From the NCBI GenBank assembly GCA_009379995.1, contig WHSR01000002.1, forward strand, positions 1-64,000: DNA of 64,000 bases, given 5' to 3'. Below are positions 1 through 15,226 of the stretch, in pieces; within the stretch, counting starts at the first letter, position 1, and each line of letters begins with the position of its first letter. Source of the stretch: Streptosporangiales bacterium (GTDB lineage: Bacteria > Actinomycetota > Actinomycetes > Streptosporangiales > WHSR01). Both the position numbers and the translations under genes were made by a program. The notes under the pieces are model-generated. The model had not been told where the DNA came from. It saw nothing but the letters and a program-made list of their open reading frames with translations, and did no database searches.

Positions 1-2265
1 ATCTGCCCCATCGAGACCCCTGAAGGCCCGAACATCGGCCTCATTGGCTCCCTGGCAACCTACGGCCGGGTCAACGACTACGGCTTTATCGAGACTCCCT
101 ACCGCCGCGTCTACCACGAGTTGCCGAACACCTCCGAGCTGCTCGCGGGCCGCAGCATCAGGGACGAGATCAAGGACGGCAGCGGCGCCGTGGTCGCCGA
201 GGCCGGCGCCACCGTCGACGAAGAGCTCGCCGCACGGCTGCGCGACCTCCCGGAGCGGCCGATCAGTGTGGTGCCCTTCGTGTCCGAGGACATCGAGTAC
301 CTGTCGGCGGACGTGGAAGACCGCTTCGTGGTGGTGCAGGCCAATGCCGGGCTCGACCACAAGAACCAGTTCACCGAGGCCCGCGTCGAGTGCCGCCGCG
401 GCAGCCGGTTCGTCATCGAGCCCCCCGAGCGCGTCGATTACATGGACGTCTCCCCCAAGCAGATTGTCAGTGTGGCCACCTCTCTGATTCCCTTCCTGGA
501 GCACGACGACGCCAACCGCGCCCTGATGGGCGCTAACATGCAGCGGCAGGCGGTGCCCCTGGTAAAGCCGGAGGTGCCGCTCGTGGGCACCGGCATGGAG
601 CAACGAACCGCATGGGACTCCGGCCACGTCATACGGAGCAAGACAGATGGCGTGGTCGTGAGCGTCACTGGCGATAACGTCGGCATCGAGTCTGAGGACG
701 GCAAGCGCTTTGACCATCCCCTGATCCGCTTCCGGCGCAGCAACCAGGGCACCTGCATCAGCCAGCGGGCCATCGTCTCCAAGGGCGACATCGTCAAATC
801 CGGCCAGCCGCTCGCGGATAGCTCCTCAACGGACCAGGGAGAGCTGGCGCTGGGACAGAACATCCTCTGCGCTTTCGTGAGCTTCGAGGGGTACAACTTC
901 GAGGACGCGATCATCATCAGCGAGCGCGTGGCTCAGGAAGACAAGTTCAGCTCTATTCACATCGAAAAGCATGAGATCGAGGCCCGCGAGACCAAGCTGG
1001 GCCCCGAAGAGATCACTCGGGACATCCCCAACGTGGGCGAAGAAAGCCTGCGTGATCTCGACGAGGAGGGCATCATTCGTATCGGCGCCGAGGTCGGCCC
1101 GGGCGACATCCTCGTCGGCAAGATCACACCCAAGGGCGAGACCGAGCTGACCCCGGAGGAGAAGCTCCTTCGGGCCATCTTCGGCGAGAAGGCGCGGGAG
1201 GTGAAGGATACCTCCCTGCGTGTGCCTCACGGCGAGCACGGCAAGATCATCGACGTCAAGGTCTACACCCGTGAGGAGCATCCCGAGCTGCCTCCGGGCG
1301 TCACCAAGCTGGTCCAGGTGAGCATGGCCCAGAGGCGCAAGGTCTCCGAGGGCGACAAGATGGCCGGCCGGCACGGTAACAAGGGCGTCATCGCCCGCAT
1401 CATGCCGGTCGAGGACATGCCTCACCTGGAGGATGGGACCCCCGTCGAGATCATCCTCAACCCTCTGGGGGTACCTTCCCGAATGAACGTCGGCCAGGTC
1501 CTGGAGACCCACCTCGGCTGGGTGGCCCACAGCGGCTGGAAGGTCGAGGCGAACGGTGCCGGCGCCAAGGGTGGCGGCAAGAACGAGAACGCCTGGCGGG
1601 ATCGGATGAAGCGGCTGGGCACGGCGGAGGCCGAGGCCGGCACCCTCATCGCCACACCGGTCTTCGACGGCGCCCGTGAGGAGGAGATCCAGGGGCTGCT
1701 CGGCTCCGCGCTGCCCGACCGCGACGGCAACCGCCTGATCAGCTCCAGCGGCAAGGGGAGGCTGTACGACGGGCGGACGGGCGAGCCGTTCCGGGACCCG
1801 GTGGCCGTCGGCTACATCTACATCCTCAAGCTGGCGCACCTGGTCGACGACAAGATCCACGCCCGGTCCACCGGCCCGTACTCGATGATCACCCAGCAGC
1901 CGCTCGGCGGTAAGGCACAGTTCGGCGGCCAGCGCTTCGGTGAGATGGAGGTCTGGGCCCTCGAGGCGTACGGCGCCTCCTACGCCCTGCAGGAGCTGCT
2001 CACCATCAAGTCCGACGACGTTCCCGGCCGGGTGAAGGTCTACGAGGCCGTCGTCAAGGGTGAGAACATCCCCGAGCCGGGCATCCCCGAGTCCTTCAAG
2101 GTCCTGATCAAGGAGATGCAGTCGCTGTGCCTCAACGTCGAGGTGCTGTCCAGCGACGGCATGTCCATCGAGATGCGCGACACCGAGGAGGACGTCTACC
2201 GGGCCGCCGAAGAACTCGGTATCGACCTGTCCCGGCGCGAGCCGAGCAGCGTCGAAGAGGTCTGA
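1..2265 (+). CDS. rpoB: DNA-directed RNA polymerase beta subunit, 5'-truncated by the window edge
   Basis: Catalytic-core subunit of RNA polymerase. The reading frame is open from base 1, so the N-terminal third lies outside the window; 754 residues are visible. The fragment opens with the invariant [11 protein letters not shown] block (residues 3-13), and the C-terminus shows the [21 protein letters not shown] clamp region and an actinobacterial ending ([11 protein letters not shown]). Residues to about 495-505 carry signatures unlike actinobacterial RpoB (an extra segment of about 50 residues at 40-93, [25 protein letters not shown]), whereas the rest is typical actinobacterial. A/T third bases also fall across this line: 11 of 40 codons at 601-720 against 3 of 40 at 1861-1980. 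This suggests a recombinant gene. The rifampicin-binding cluster is mostly upstream of the window. rpoC follows after 33 bases. Confidence 0.97.
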   Translation: MCPIETPEGPNIGLIGSLATYGRVNDYGFIETPYRRVYHELPNTSELLAGRSIRDEIKDGSGAVVAEAGATVDEELAARLRDLPERPISVVPFVSEDIEYLSADVEDRFVVVQANAGLDHKNQFTEARVECRRGSRFVIEPPERVDYMDVSPKQIVSVATSLIPFLEHDDANRALMGANMQRQAVPLVKPEVPLVGTGMEQRTAWDSGHVIRSKTDGVVVSVTGDNVGIESEDGKRFDHPLIRFRRSNQGTCISQRAIVSKGDIVKSGQPLADSSSTDQGELALGQNILCAFVSFEGYNFEDAIIISERVAQEDKFSSIHIEKHEIEARETKLGPEEITRDIPNVGEESLRDLDEEGIIRIGAEVGPGDILVGKITPKGETELTPEEKLLRAIFGEKAREVKDTSLRVPHGEHGKIIDVKVYTREEHPELPPGVTKLVQVSMAQRRKVSEGDKMAGRHGNKGVIARIMPVEDMPHLEDGTPVEIILNPLGVPSRMNVGQVLETHLGWVAHSGWKVEANGAGAKGGGKNENAWRDRMKRLGTAEAEAGTLIATPVFDGAREEEIQGLLGSALPDRDGNRLISSSGKGRLYDGRTGEPFRDPVAVGYIYILKLAHLVDDKIHARSTGPYSMITQQPLGGKAQFGGQRFGEMEVWALEAYGASYALQELLTIKSDDVPGRVKVYEAVVKGENIPEPGIPESFKVLIKEMQSLCLNVEVLSSDGMSIEMRDTEEDVYRAAEELGIDLSRREPSSVEEV

Positions 2266-2298
2266 GTCTGAACGAAACGACAACAGGGGACGACATAA

Positions 2299-6192
<3,894 letters not shown>

Positions 6193-6200
6193 TCCAACAA

Positions 6201-6240
6201 CAAAAACGGAGCCACCGCGGCCGCGGTGGCTCCGTTTTTG
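6201..6240 (+). terminator. Perfect 40-bp palindromic terminator after rpoC
   Basis: Twenty bases (6201-6220) are followed immediately by their exact reverse complement (6221-6240). The outer ends are CAAAAACGG and CCGTTTTTG, so the hairpin has an A tract before and a U tract after it. It lies 8 bases past the rpoC stop and can work on either strand. Confidence 0.9.
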
Positions 6241-6381
6241 TTTGCCGCGCAAATGGTGCCGCCGACACCCACTTTGTCGCTTTTGTGGAGCAATGCGCAC
6301 GGCAAACGTGCCATCTACACGGCAAAGAATTCAATTCAACGGTCTTGCCCCACCAACTAGATATATGCAATAAGACAGACC

Positions 6382-7611
6382 ATGGGGGATATCAGATGGG
6401 AGTCCAGGCTCCTGGAGACCATGGAGGCGCGGGCGAGCGAGGCGGCCGAGCTCGCGGCCGAGGTGACCCGGACTTCGCGTGAGGCCCCTGCCGAGCTCGC
6501 CGGCTTCGCCGCGCGCTACCTGGAGCGCTGCGGTCTGTTCCCGTTCGCGCACAACGCCGGCGCGCGACATGTGAACGTACTCGCCCGCTACGACGGCGTG
6601 CGCCACGAAGGCGGTGCCGCGCCTATCCCGCCGCGGGAACGGCACCTGGTGCTCTGCGGCCACGGCGGCGTCGTCCGGCCCGACGACGCCGCCTGCCTGG
6701 CCGGTGCCCTGTGGGCCGCCGCGTTGGCCGCCCGGCTGCGCGTGCCGATCTCGGGACCGCTGACCGTTCTTCTGGTGAGCGGGGAGAACGCCGGGCTCGG
6801 CGTCCCGTGGGTGTTGGACAGGGACCTGATCGAGGGTCCCACCGCCGCCGTCGTCGCGGCCCCGTCCGGCCGTGCCCACCCCGCGGTCGCCCAGCTGGGC
6901 CGCTGCCAGTTCGAGGTGCGTGTCGCCGCCCGATCCGATGGAGCCGATGGAGCCGGCGCCGACGCGGCCGACGGCGACTCAGGCATCCCCGCGGGCATCC
7001 CCGCACCCGCGGGCGCGGACTCGGTGATCGTCAAGGCCGCCGCCGCGGTGCTGGCGCTGCGCCGGATCGCGGAGATGAAAGCCGAGGTTCCACGGGAACT
7101 CGCGGATCTCGTCGAGGCATCCACCCGCGCACTGACCGGCGGCGACGGGCGCCCGGCCGTCGAGTTCGACCACGTGAGCGTCAACATCGGCACGATTCAG
7201 GGCGGAAGCGCGATCGGTACGGTCCCTCAGCGGTGCGTCATCGGGGTGGACTGCGGGCTCCCGTTCGGGATCGACACCGGACCGGTGCTGGGACAGGCGC
7301 ACCAACTGCTGGCGGAGGCGGGCATCCAGGCCCAGGTCGTCGAGCGCGGCAGCGGGGCCCCGGCCAGCCTGACCCCGGCCAGCGATCCGATCGTCCGCAG
7401 CCTGCTCGGTGCGGTGCGGGAGGTCGTCGATCCCCGCGCCCACGGCGTCCTCCATCCCTCCTCGGGAGATGCGCGCTGGTTCCGCGAGCGGGGTATCCCC
7501 GCGGTGCAGTATGGTTCGTCCGGTCAGACAAAGAATCGGAAAACGGCGGACCCGACCGAGGCCGCCAAGGTGTATGCGCTTACGGTGCTGCGCTACCTGC
7601 GGACCGATTAG
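6382..7611 (+). CDS. M20-family peptidase-like protein with a degenerate metal site
   Basis: 409 residues. The fold is suggested by three M20 (ArgE/DapE-type) landmarks: LVLCGHGGVV near 90-99, a dimerisation-domain strand NIGTIQGGSAIGTVPQRC in the middle, and the C-terminal SGDARWFRERGIPAVQYG. In active M20 enzymes the first motif is H-x-D and a Glu-Glu pair follows; here the motif is His94-Gly-Gly and the later position reads SGEN. Two-metal catalysis is therefore doubtful. A glycine/alanine/aspartate-rich insert (about residues 185-215) interrupts the middle. The start is ATG in an AT-rich stretch, 189 bases after rpoC and beyond its terminator, so it is probably a separate unit. Substrate unknown; possibly a binding or regulatory homologue. 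Confidence 0.75.
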   Translation: MGDIRWESRLLETMEARASEAAELAAEVTRTSREAPAELAGFAARYLERCGLFPFAHNAGARHVNVLARYDGVRHEGGAAPIPPRERHLVLCGHGGVVRPDDAACLAGALWAAALAARLRVPISGPLTVLLVSGENAGLGVPWVLDRDLIEGPTAAVVAAPSGRAHPAVAQLGRCQFEVRVAARSDGADGAGADAADGDSGIPAGIPAPAGADSVIVKAAAAVLALRRIAEMKAEVPRELADLVEASTRALTGGDGRPAVEFDHVSVNIGTIQGGSAIGTVPQRCVIGVDCGLPFGIDTGPVLGQAHQLLAEAGIQAQVVERGSGAPASLTPASDPIVRSLLGAVREVVDPRAHGVLHPSSGDARWFRERGIPAVQYGSSGQTKNRKTADPTEAAKVYALTVLRYLRTD

Positions 7612-7640
7612 GGCGTAGGTGGAAGGGGGACGAACGAGAT

Positions 7641-8204
7641 ATGAGCGAGTACGGACGCCCCGAGGGTCCGGATCGGGATAGCTACGGACAGCAGCCGTAC
7701 GGGCCGCCGGAGGGGCAACCGCCTTACGGGGCCCAACAGCCGTACGGGGCAGGGCAGCCGGGCCAGCAGCCTTCGTACGGGGAACAGCCCGGGCAGGCTC
7801 CTTATGGCGGAGGGTATGGGCAGCAGCCGTACGGTGGGGAGCAGGCCGGCGGGCAGCCCGCCTACGGACAGCCGGCGTACGGGCAGCCGGCATACGGCCA
7901 GCCTTACCCCGGTTACGGGTACGGCCCAACACCGCAGACCGACGGCGCGGCGATCGCGGCGCTGATCCTGTCGATCGCGTCCTGGGTCATCTGCCCACTC
8001 ATACCCGCGATCGTCGCGCTGGTGCTGGGCCGCAACTCCAAGCGGAGCATCGCCGAGTCCGGCGGGATGAAGACCGGCGAGGGCCTGGTCAAGGCGGCGG
8101 TCATCATCAGCTGGATCAACATCGCCTTTTACGTGCTGGTCACGATCGTCGTCATCATCGCTGTCATCGTCGCCGCCACCCAGGCCGGAGCCGCCAGTCC
8201 TTGA
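7641..8204 (+). CDS. DUF4190-type small membrane protein with a Pro/Gly/Tyr/Gln repeat head
   Basis: 187 residues. Residues 1-100 are low-complexity repeats of the QQPYG / GQPAYG kind, expected to be disordered and cytoplasmic. Two hydrophobic segments follow (around AALILSIASWVICPLIPAIVALVLG and AAVIISWINIAFYVLVTIVVIIAVIVAA), separated by a basic loop with GRNSKR and a GEGLVKAA stretch. This is the DUF4190 arrangement common in actinobacteria. The start is ATG with the purine-rich stretch GGGGGACGAACGAG upstream. No known activity. It sits alone between the M20-like gene and the str operon promoter. Confidence 0.8.
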   Translation: MSEYGRPEGPDRDSYGQQPYGPPEGQPPYGAQQPYGAGQPGQQPSYGEQPGQAPYGGGYGQQPYGGEQAGGQPAYGQPAYGQPAYGQPYPGYGYGPTPQTDGAAIAALILSIASWVICPLIPAIVALVLGRNSKRSIAESGGMKTGEGLVKAAVIISWINIAFYVLVTIVVIIAVIVAATQAGAASP

Positions 8205-8205
8205 T

Positions 8206-8230
8206 CCCCGGGGGCCTTTTCCCGGGTTCG
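8206..8230 (+). terminator. Weak hairpin terminator before the str operon
   Basis: A CCCGGG stem (8207-8212 with 8221-8226) and an eight-base loop lie directly after the stop of the DUF4190-type gene, followed by TTCGTTTT. The stem is short, so the call is tentative. Confidence 0.4.
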
Positions 8231-8232
8231 TT

Positions 8233-8261
8233 TTGACCTCGGGCGCGTGGGTGGGTAATCT
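8233..8261 (+). promoter_or_regulatory. Sigma-70-type promoter of the str operon
   Basis: The -35 box TTGACC (8233-8238) and -10 box TAATCT (8256-8261) are separated by exactly 17 bases. The predicted start of transcription near 8268 leaves a leader of about 240 bases before rpsL. Confidence 0.8.
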
Positions 8262-8507
8262 CTCACTCCGTGCCCGTCTATGTACGGGCCGGTATGCGCG
8301 TGCCGTACGGCGCGTAGCGACGTTCTCCTCCACACCCGTCAGGCCCGCTTAGCGGAGCCGGACGTACCTGGCGGACGGTGCGACACTCCCGACCGCGGGG
8401 GTCGGAGGGAACAAACGGAAAGCAGGTCAACCGGCCGACGAGAGCGAGAAAGGTCGGCCATCGCTGGGTCGATGGCCGGTTCGATACGAGGGAAAGACGG
8501 AGACGCC
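8262..8507 (+). promoter_or_regulatory. Long untranslated leader of the str operon with two hairpins
   Basis: About 245 bases without a convincing gene. A GCCCGT/ACGGGC hairpin (8272-8289) lies at the predicted RNA 5' end. A perfect 9-bp stem CGGCCATCG/CGATGGCCG (8455-8463 with 8470-8478, loop CTGGGT) lies 29 bases before the rpsL start. The second hairpin is a candidate site for operon control, but I see no resemblance to the S7 target of E. coli. Confidence 0.5.
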
Positions 8508-8882
8508 GTGCCCACGATTCAGCAGCTGGTCCGTAGGGGCCGAGAGGCGAAGGTCGCCAAGAACAAGACCCCGGCGCTCAAGGGGAGTCCGCAGCGCCGA
8601 GGCGTGTGCATGCGCGTCTACACCACTACCCCGAAGAAGCCGAACTCCGCGCTGCGCAAGGTGGCCCGGGTGCGGCTGTCGAGCGGGATCGAGGTCACCG
8701 CCTACATCCCGGGCGTCGGCCACAACCTGCAGGAGCACTCGATGGTGCTCGTCCGCGGCGGTCGAGTGAAGGACCTTCCCGGGGTCCGCTACAAGATCAT
8801 CCGTGGGTCGCTCGACACCCAGGGCGTACGCAACCGCAAGCAGGCACGGAGCCGTTACGGCGCGAAGAAGGAGAAGAGCTGA
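8508..8882 (+). CDS. rpsL: Ribosomal protein S12
   Basis: Decoding-centre protein of the 30S subunit, 124 residues. GTG start chosen because it gives the standard PTIQQLVR opening. The streptomycin-linked residues Lys43 (TTTPKKPNS) and Lys88 (GGRVKDLPG) are wild-type, so no resistance change is seen there; Asp89, the methylthiolation site, is present. Residue 35 is Met where most bacteria have Thr, a small oddity. First gene of the str operon; rpsG starts two bases after its stop codon. Confidence 0.98.
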   Translation: MPTIQQLVRRGREAKVAKNKTPALKGSPQRRGVCMRVYTTTPKKPNSALRKVARVRLSSGIEVTAYIPGVGHNLQEHSMVLVRGGRVKDLPGVRYKIIRGSLDTQGVRNRKQARSRYGAKKEKS

Positions 8883-8883
8883 G

Positions 8884-9354
8884 ATGCCCCGTAAGGGACC
8901 TGCAGGCAAGCGCCAGCTCGTCGCCGACCCGGTGTACAGCTCGCCGCTGGTAACCGCGCTGATCAACAAGGTACTGCTGGCCGGCAAGCGCTCCCTCGCC
9001 CAGCAGATCGTGTACGGGGCGCTCGAGGGCTGCCGGGACAAGACCGGGACCGACCCGGTGACCACGCTGAAGCGGGCGCTGGACAACGTCAAGCCGACCC
9101 TAGAGGTGCGCAGCCGCCGTGTCGGCGGAGCGACCTACCAGGTCCCCGTCGAGGTGCGGCCGGCGCGCAGCACCACGCTGGCCCTGCGGTGGATCGTGCG
9201 TTACGCGCGGCAGCGCAGAGAGAAGACCATGACCGCGCGGCTCACCAACGAGCTGCTCGACGCGAGCAACGGCCTCGGGGCGAGCGTGAAGCGTCGCGAG
9301 GACACGCACAAGATGGCCGAATCCAACAAGGCATTCGCCCACTACCGCTGGTAG
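8884..9354 (+). CDS. rpsG: Ribosomal protein S7
   Basis: Primary binding protein of the 3' domain of 16S rRNA, in the 30S head near the E site; 156 residues, the common length. It opens [10 protein letters not shown] and ends FAHYRW, as in other actinobacteria. It starts two bases after rpsL ends, so translation is probably coupled. In E. coli S7 is the feedback repressor of the str operon; whether that holds here cannot be told from sequence. Confidence 0.98.
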   Translation: MPRKGPAGKRQLVADPVYSSPLVTALINKVLLAGKRSLAQQIVYGALEGCRDKTGTDPVTTLKRALDNVKPTLEVRSRRVGGATYQVPVEVRPARSTTLALRWIVRYARQRREKTMTARLTNELLDASNGLGASVKRREDTHKMAESNKAFAHYRW

Positions 9355-9372
9355 GAGAAAGAGACACCACAA

Positions 9373-11456
<2,084 letters not shown>

Positions 11457-11478
<22 letters not shown>

Positions 11479-11599
11479 GCATCGCAGCGAAGCGAGGAGC
11501 GCAGCGAGCCCCAAGCCGAGCCGACCAGCACGCGAAGGCGAGGGGCGAGTGAGCATCGCAGCGAAGCGAGGAGCGCAGCGAGCCCCGAGCCGAGCCGAC
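11457..11599 (+). repeat. 74-bp tandem repeat spanning the fusA stop codon
   Basis: Unit 1 is 11457-11530 and unit 2 is 11531-11599. They are identical except for one A/G change and their last few bases. Each unit carries the last six fusA codons and stop plus a GA-rich tract (GCGAAGCGAGGAGCGCAGCG). Short GA-rich repeats of this look occur between genes in other actinobacteria (from memory). Confidence 0.9.
11475..11552 (+). other. Repeat-encoded mini-ORF 1, coupled to fusA by a GTGA overlap
   Basis: GTG at 11475 overlaps the fusA TGA (GTGA). It encodes 25 residues opening [17 protein letters not shown] and ending AKARGE, and its own TGA again overlaps a GTG. Highly basic. Probably a by-product of the repeat rather than a selected protein, but the coupling geometry is exact. 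Confidence 0.4.
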
Positions 11600-11629
11600 A
11601 CGAGTACGGCCCGCGCACGGGGTGAGTAG
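11549..11629 (+). other. Repeat-encoded mini-ORF 2, coupled to mini-ORF 1
   Basis: GTG at 11549 overlaps the previous TGA. It encodes 26 residues with the same first 17 residues as mini-ORF 1 and a diverged tail ending in TAG. The tuf start codon lies 57 bases on. Confidence 0.35.
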
Positions 11630-11686
11630 GACGACCCCCGGGAGGGGGCCCACCACGGTGGGACGGATCGCAACAAGGAGAGACCA

Positions 11687-12880
11687 GTGGCCAAGGCCAA
11701 GTTCGAGCGGACCAAACCGCACATCAACATCGGCACGATCGGACACATCGACCACGGCAAGACCACGCTGACTGCCGCGATTACCAAGGTCCTGCACGAC
11801 AAGGACCCGCAGGCCAACCCCTTCACGCCGTTCGATGAGATCGACAAGGCGCCGGAGGAGAAGCAGCGCGGCATCACCATCGCGATCGCGCACGTCGAGT
11901 ACCAGACGGATAAGCGCCACTACGCGCACGTCGACTGCCCCGGCCACGCCGACTACATCAAGAACATGATCACCGGGGCGGCGCAGATGGACGGCGCCAT
12001 CCTGGTGGTGTCGGCGGCGGACGGCCCGATGCCGCAGACGAAGGAGCACGTGCTGCTGGCGCGGCAGGTGAACGTCCCGTACATCGTCGTCGCCCTGAAC
12101 AAGGCCGACATGGTGGACGACGAGGAGATCCTCGAGCTGGTCGAGCTCGAGGTACGTGAGCTCCTCTCGGTCTACGAGTTCCCGGGTGACGACGTACCGG
12201 TGGTCCGCGTCTCCGCGCTCAAGGCGCTCGAGGGCGACGAGAAGTGGACCGAGGCGATCGTCGATCTGATGAACGCGGTCGACGAGAGCATCCCCGAGCC
12301 GCAGCGTGACATCGACAAGCCGTTCCTGATGCCGATCGAGGACGTCTTCTCGATCACCGGTCGGGGCACCGTCGTCACCGGCCGTGTCGACCGCGGCTTG
12401 ATTCGCACCGGCGAGGAGGTCGAGATCCTCGGCATCCAGGAGAAGAAGCAGAAGACCACCGTCACCGGTGTGGAGATGTTCCGGAAGATCCTCGACGAGG
12501 GGCGGGCCGGCGACAACGTCGGTCTGCTGCTCCGCGGGACCAAGCGGGACGAGGTGGAGCGCGGCCAGGTCGTCGCCAAGCCCGGCACGATCACCCCGCA
12601 CACCGAGTTCGAGGGACAGGTCTACGTCCTGTCCAAGGACGAGGGTGGCCGGCACACGCCGTTCTTCAACAACTACCGCCCGCAGTTCTACTTCCGGACC
12701 ACCGACGTGACCGGTGTTGTGGAGCTGCCCGCGGGCACCGAGATGGTCATGCCCGGCGACAACACCTCGATGAAGGTCGAGCTCATCCAGCCGATCGCGA
12801 TGGAGGAAGGGCTGCGCTTCGCGATTCGCGAGGGCGGCCGTACCGTCGGCGCTGGCCAGGTGACGAAGATCATCAAATAG
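11687..12880 (+). CDS. tuf: Elongation factor Tu
   Basis: Delivers aminoacyl-tRNA to the ribosome; 397 residues, the usual actinobacterial length. G1 GHIDHGKT lies at 19-26; G3 DCPGH and G4 NKAD are present, followed by the two beta-barrel domains with the GTVVTGRV and TEMVMPGDN motifs. GTG start with AAGGAGA seven bases upstream. Only one tuf is visible. It is the last gene of the str operon and is followed by a strong hairpin. The 200-base gap from fusA, filled mostly by the tandem repeat, could hold a separate promoter, but I do not see a clear one. Confidence 0.98.
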   Translation: MAKAKFERTKPHINIGTIGHIDHGKTTLTAAITKVLHDKDPQANPFTPFDEIDKAPEEKQRGITIAIAHVEYQTDKRHYAHVDCPGHADYIKNMITGAAQMDGAILVVSAADGPMPQTKEHVLLARQVNVPYIVVALNKADMVDDEEILELVELEVRELLSVYEFPGDDVPVVRVSALKALEGDEKWTEAIVDLMNAVDESIPEPQRDIDKPFLMPIEDVFSITGRGTVVTGRVDRGLIRTGEEVEILGIQEKKQKTTVTGVEMFRKILDEGRAGDNVGLLLRGTKRDEVERGQVVAKPGTITPHTEFEGQVYVLSKDEGGRHTPFFNNYRPQFYFRTTDVTGVVELPAGTEMVMPGDNTSMKVELIQPIAMEEGLRFAIREGGRTVGAGQVTKIIK

Positions 12881-12891
12881 CCAAGAACCAG

Positions 12892-12923
12892 GGGCGGCGG
12901 TCCCCACACCGGGACCGCCGCCC
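12892..12923 (+). terminator. Hairpin terminator after tuf
   Basis: A perfect 13-bp stem GGGCGGCGGTCCC/GGGACCGCCGCCC with a six-base loop lies 12 bases after the tuf stop. It has no U tract, as is common for high-GC actinobacterial terminators. It separates the str and S10 operons. Confidence 0.75.
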
Positions 12924-12976
12924 TCACATGAGACAAACCAGCGGCACGAGAAGACGTAAGGACGGCGAAGGCCACC

Positions 12977-13285
12977 ATGGCGGGACAGAAGATCCGCATC
13001 CGGCTCAAGGCCTACGACCACGAGGTCATCGACAACTCGGCGCGCAAGATCGTCGATACGGTGACGCGTACCGGCGCGCGGGTCGCTGGCCCGGTGCCGC
13101 TGCCGACCGAGAAGAACGTGTACTGCGTCATCCGCTCGCCACACAAGTACAAGGACTCGCGCGAGCACTTCGAGATGCGGACACACAAGCGGCTGATCGA
13201 CATCATCGACCCGACGCCGAAGACCGTCGATTCGCTCATGCGGCTCGACCTGCCCGCAGGCGTCGACATCGAGATCAAGCTCTGA
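12977..13285 (+). CDS. rpsJ: Ribosomal protein S10
   Basis: 30S protein and NusE antitermination factor, 102 residues, standard length ([19 protein letters not shown]...VDIEIKL). First gene of the S10 operon. The upstream gap of about 50 bases after the tuf hairpin contains GTAAGGACGGCGAAGG ahead of the start but no clear promoter. Confidence 0.98.
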   Translation: MAGQKIRIRLKAYDHEVIDNSARKIVDTVTRTGARVAGPVPLPTEKNVYCVIRSPHKYKDSREHFEMRTHKRLIDIIDPTPKTVDSLMRLDLPAGVDIEIKL

Positions 13286-13297
13286 GGGGCACATCCG

Positions 13298-13972
13298 ATG
13301 ACCACGAGAAATGTCAAGGGAGTCCTGGGTGAGAAGCTGGGCATGACCCAGGTCTTCGACGACGGGGGTCGAGTGGTGCCGGTCACCGTCGTCAAGGCCG
13401 GTCCCTGCCTGGTGACCCGGGTCCGCACCCCGGACACCGACGGCTACTCCGCCGTCCAGCTCGGGTACGGAGAGATCAACCCGCGGAAGGTGAACCAGCC
13501 GCTGCGGGCGTACCTGGAGAAGCACGGGATGACGCCGCGCCGCTACTTCGTCGAGATGCGGACCGTCGACGCGACCGAGTACACCCTGGGCCAGGAGATC
13601 ACCGTCGAGCAGTTCGAGGCGGGGCAGAAGGTCGACGTCGTCGGGCGCAGCAAGGGCAAGGGGACTACTGGCGTCATGCGCCGCCACGGCTTCCGTGGCC
13701 TCAGCGCAACCCATGGCACCCAGCGCAAGCACCGCTCACCCGGCGCGATCGGCGCCTGCGCGACGCCGAGCCGGGTGTTCAAGGGGACCCGGATGGCGGG
13801 CCGGCACGGCGGCGCACGCACCACCATGCAGAACCTTGTCGTGCACGCCGTTGACCTGGAAAAGGGGCTGTTGTTGCTCAAGGGTGCGGTTCCCGGCCCG
13901 AAGGGCGGCCTGGTTCTTGTCCGTACCGCCGCGCGAGGCGGCGCCGCGGCCCAGCCGGGAGGGACGAGCTGA
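13298..13972 (+). CDS. rplC: Ribosomal protein L3
   Basis: Early-assembly 50S protein, 224 residues. It shows the [14 protein letters not shown] opening and the [19 protein letters not shown] / [19 protein letters not shown] loop (here [15 protein letters not shown]), which reaches towards the peptidyl transferase centre. The C-terminus is Gly/Ala-rich ([12 protein letters not shown]). It lies in the S10 operon, 12 bases after rpsJ and 3 before rplD. Confidence 0.98.
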   Translation: MTTRNVKGVLGEKLGMTQVFDDGGRVVPVTVVKAGPCLVTRVRTPDTDGYSAVQLGYGEINPRKVNQPLRAYLEKHGMTPRRYFVEMRTVDATEYTLGQEITVEQFEAGQKVDVVGRSKGKGTTGVMRRHGFRGLSATHGTQRKHRSPGAIGACATPSRVFKGTRMAGRHGGARTTMQNLVVHAVDLEKGLLLLKGAVPGPKGGLVLVRTAARGGAAAQPGGTS

Positions 13973-13975
13973 GCC

Positions 13976-14842
13976 ATGAGCAACGTCAAGGTCATAACAC
14001 CGGACGGGAGCGAGGCCGGGCGCAGCGTCGAGCTGCCCGCCGAGGTCTTCGACCGGCAGGTCAACGTGCCGGTGATCCACCAGGTGGTCACCGCGCAGCT
14101 GGCCGCCGCCCGCCAGGGCACCCACGACACGAAGAGCCGCGGCGAGGTACGCGGCGGCGGCAGGAAGCCTTACCGGCAGAAGGGCACCGGCCGGGCCAGG
14201 CAGGGCTCGATGCGTGCGCCGCAGTTCACCGGCGGCGGTGCCGTCCACGGCCCGACCCCGCGTCGCTACGACCAGCGGACGCCGAAGAAGATGAAGGCCG
14301 CCGCGCTGCGCGGCGCTCTCTCCGACCGGGCCCGCGGCGGCCGCGTCCACGTGCTCTCCGCGGTCCTCGACGGCGACGCCCCGTCGGCCAAGTCAGCGGC
14401 GGCCACGCTGGCCAAGATCGCCGAGACCCGGCACGTGCTCGTCGTGGTCGACCGCGCGGACCAGGTGACCTGGCTGTCCCTGCGGAACCTGCCGAACGCC
14501 CACGCCATCTCCCCGGACCAGCTCAACACCTATGACGTGCTGGTCGCCGACGACGTGGTGTTCACCGAGGCATCGCTGAGCGACTTCGTCGAGCGCGTCG
14601 GCGCCCGTGTCGTCGTCCACGAGGAGCCGGCGGCCGAAAAGGCGCCGAAACCCCGCACCCAGGCGACGAAGAGCACTGCGAAGAGCACTGCGAAGAGCCC
14701 GGCGAAGAGCCCGGCGAAGAGCCCGGCGAAGAGCAGCGGCACGTCGAAGGCGGCCGAAAAGAGCGCCGAGAAGAGCTCCGGGAAGAGTGCCGAAGAGAGC
14801 ACCGAAAAGAGCACGACCAAGGGTGAGGAGGATGCGGAATGA
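13976..14842 (+). CDS. rplD: Ribosomal protein L4 with a long Lys/Ser/Ala tail
   Basis: 50S exit-tunnel protein, 288 residues. Residues 1-215 match L4: the extended loop ([29 protein letters not shown]) that lines the tunnel beside L22, and a C-terminal globular part. Residues from about 220 to 288 form a low-complexity tail made of [13 protein letters not shown] repeats followed by [10 protein letters not shown] and an acidic end. The tail is encoded by six 12-bp units (14665-14736). Many actinobacterial L4 proteins have short tails, but this one is long. Presumably it is disordered on the ribosome surface. rplW starts inside its stop (ATGA). Confidence 0.96.
   Translation: MSNVKVITPDGSEAGRSVELPAEVFDRQVNVPVIHQVVTAQLAAARQGTHDTKSRGEVRGGGRKPYRQKGTGRARQGSMRAPQFTGGGAVHGPTPRRYDQRTPKKMKAAALRGALSDRARGGRVHVLSAVLDGDAPSAKSAAATLAKIAETRHVLVVVDRADQVTWLSLRNLPNAHAISPDQLNTYDVLVADDVVFTEASLSDFVERVGARVVVHEEPAAEKAPKPRTQATKSTAKSTAKSPAKSPAKSPAKSSGTSKAAEKSAEKSSGKSAEESTEKSTTKGEEDAE
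14665..14736 (+). repeat. 12-bp tandem repeat in the 3' end of rplD
   Basis: Six in-frame units of the form NGCGAAGAGCCC/CAC (first unit GACGAAGAGCAC, last GGCGAAGAGCAG), encoding the [13 protein letters not shown] tail of L4. Unit number is likely to vary between strains. Confidence 0.85.
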
Positions 14843-15156
14843 ACAAGATCTCCGATCCGCGGGACGTGCTCCTTGCTCCGGTGATCTCGGAGAAGAGCTA
14901 CGGGCTCCTGGACGAGAACAAGTACACCTTCCTCGTCCGGCCGGACGCCAACAAGACCCAGATCAAGATCGCGGTCGAGCAGGTGTTCGGGGTCAAGGTC
15001 ACGAACGTGAACACGCTGAACCGCCAGGGAAAGCGTAAGCGCACCTTCTCCCGCAAGGCGGGGCGCATCAACGGACGTCGGGCCAACATCAAGCGTGCGG
15101 TCGTGAGCCTGGCCGAGGGCGACCGGATAGACATCTTCGGAGGTCCGGTCTCATGA
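14839..15156 (+). CDS. rplW: Ribosomal protein L23
   Basis: Exit-site protein of the 50S subunit that docks trigger factor and SRP; 105 residues. It opens [20 protein letters not shown], as in other actinobacteria. It overlaps rplD by four bases (ATGA), implying coupling. A 70-base gap precedes rplB. Confidence 0.97.
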   Translation: MNKISDPRDVLLAPVISEKSYGLLDENKYTFLVRPDANKTQIKIAVEQVFGVKVTNVNTLNRQGKRKRTFSRKAGRINGRRANIKRAVVSLAEGDRIDIFGGPVS

Positions 15157-15226
15157 CGCGAACAGATGTGAGCGGCATGAGAGCGCAACCTCCGAACCGA
15201 CAAGGTCCGGTGAGCTAGGGAGAACG

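Noticed and set aside
1..60. Possible rifampicin-resistance rpoB of the duplicated actinobacterial type
   Set aside because: The main resistance cluster is upstream of the window, so nothing can be said; only the ETPEG end of the region is visible and looks wild-type.
8508..8882. Possible streptomycin-resistance rpsL
   Set aside because: Lys43 and Lys88 are both wild-type; only residue 35 (Met) is unusual and is not linked to resistance.
14665..14736. CRISPR-like array
   Set aside because: The units are contiguous 12-mers in frame within rplD, without spacers.
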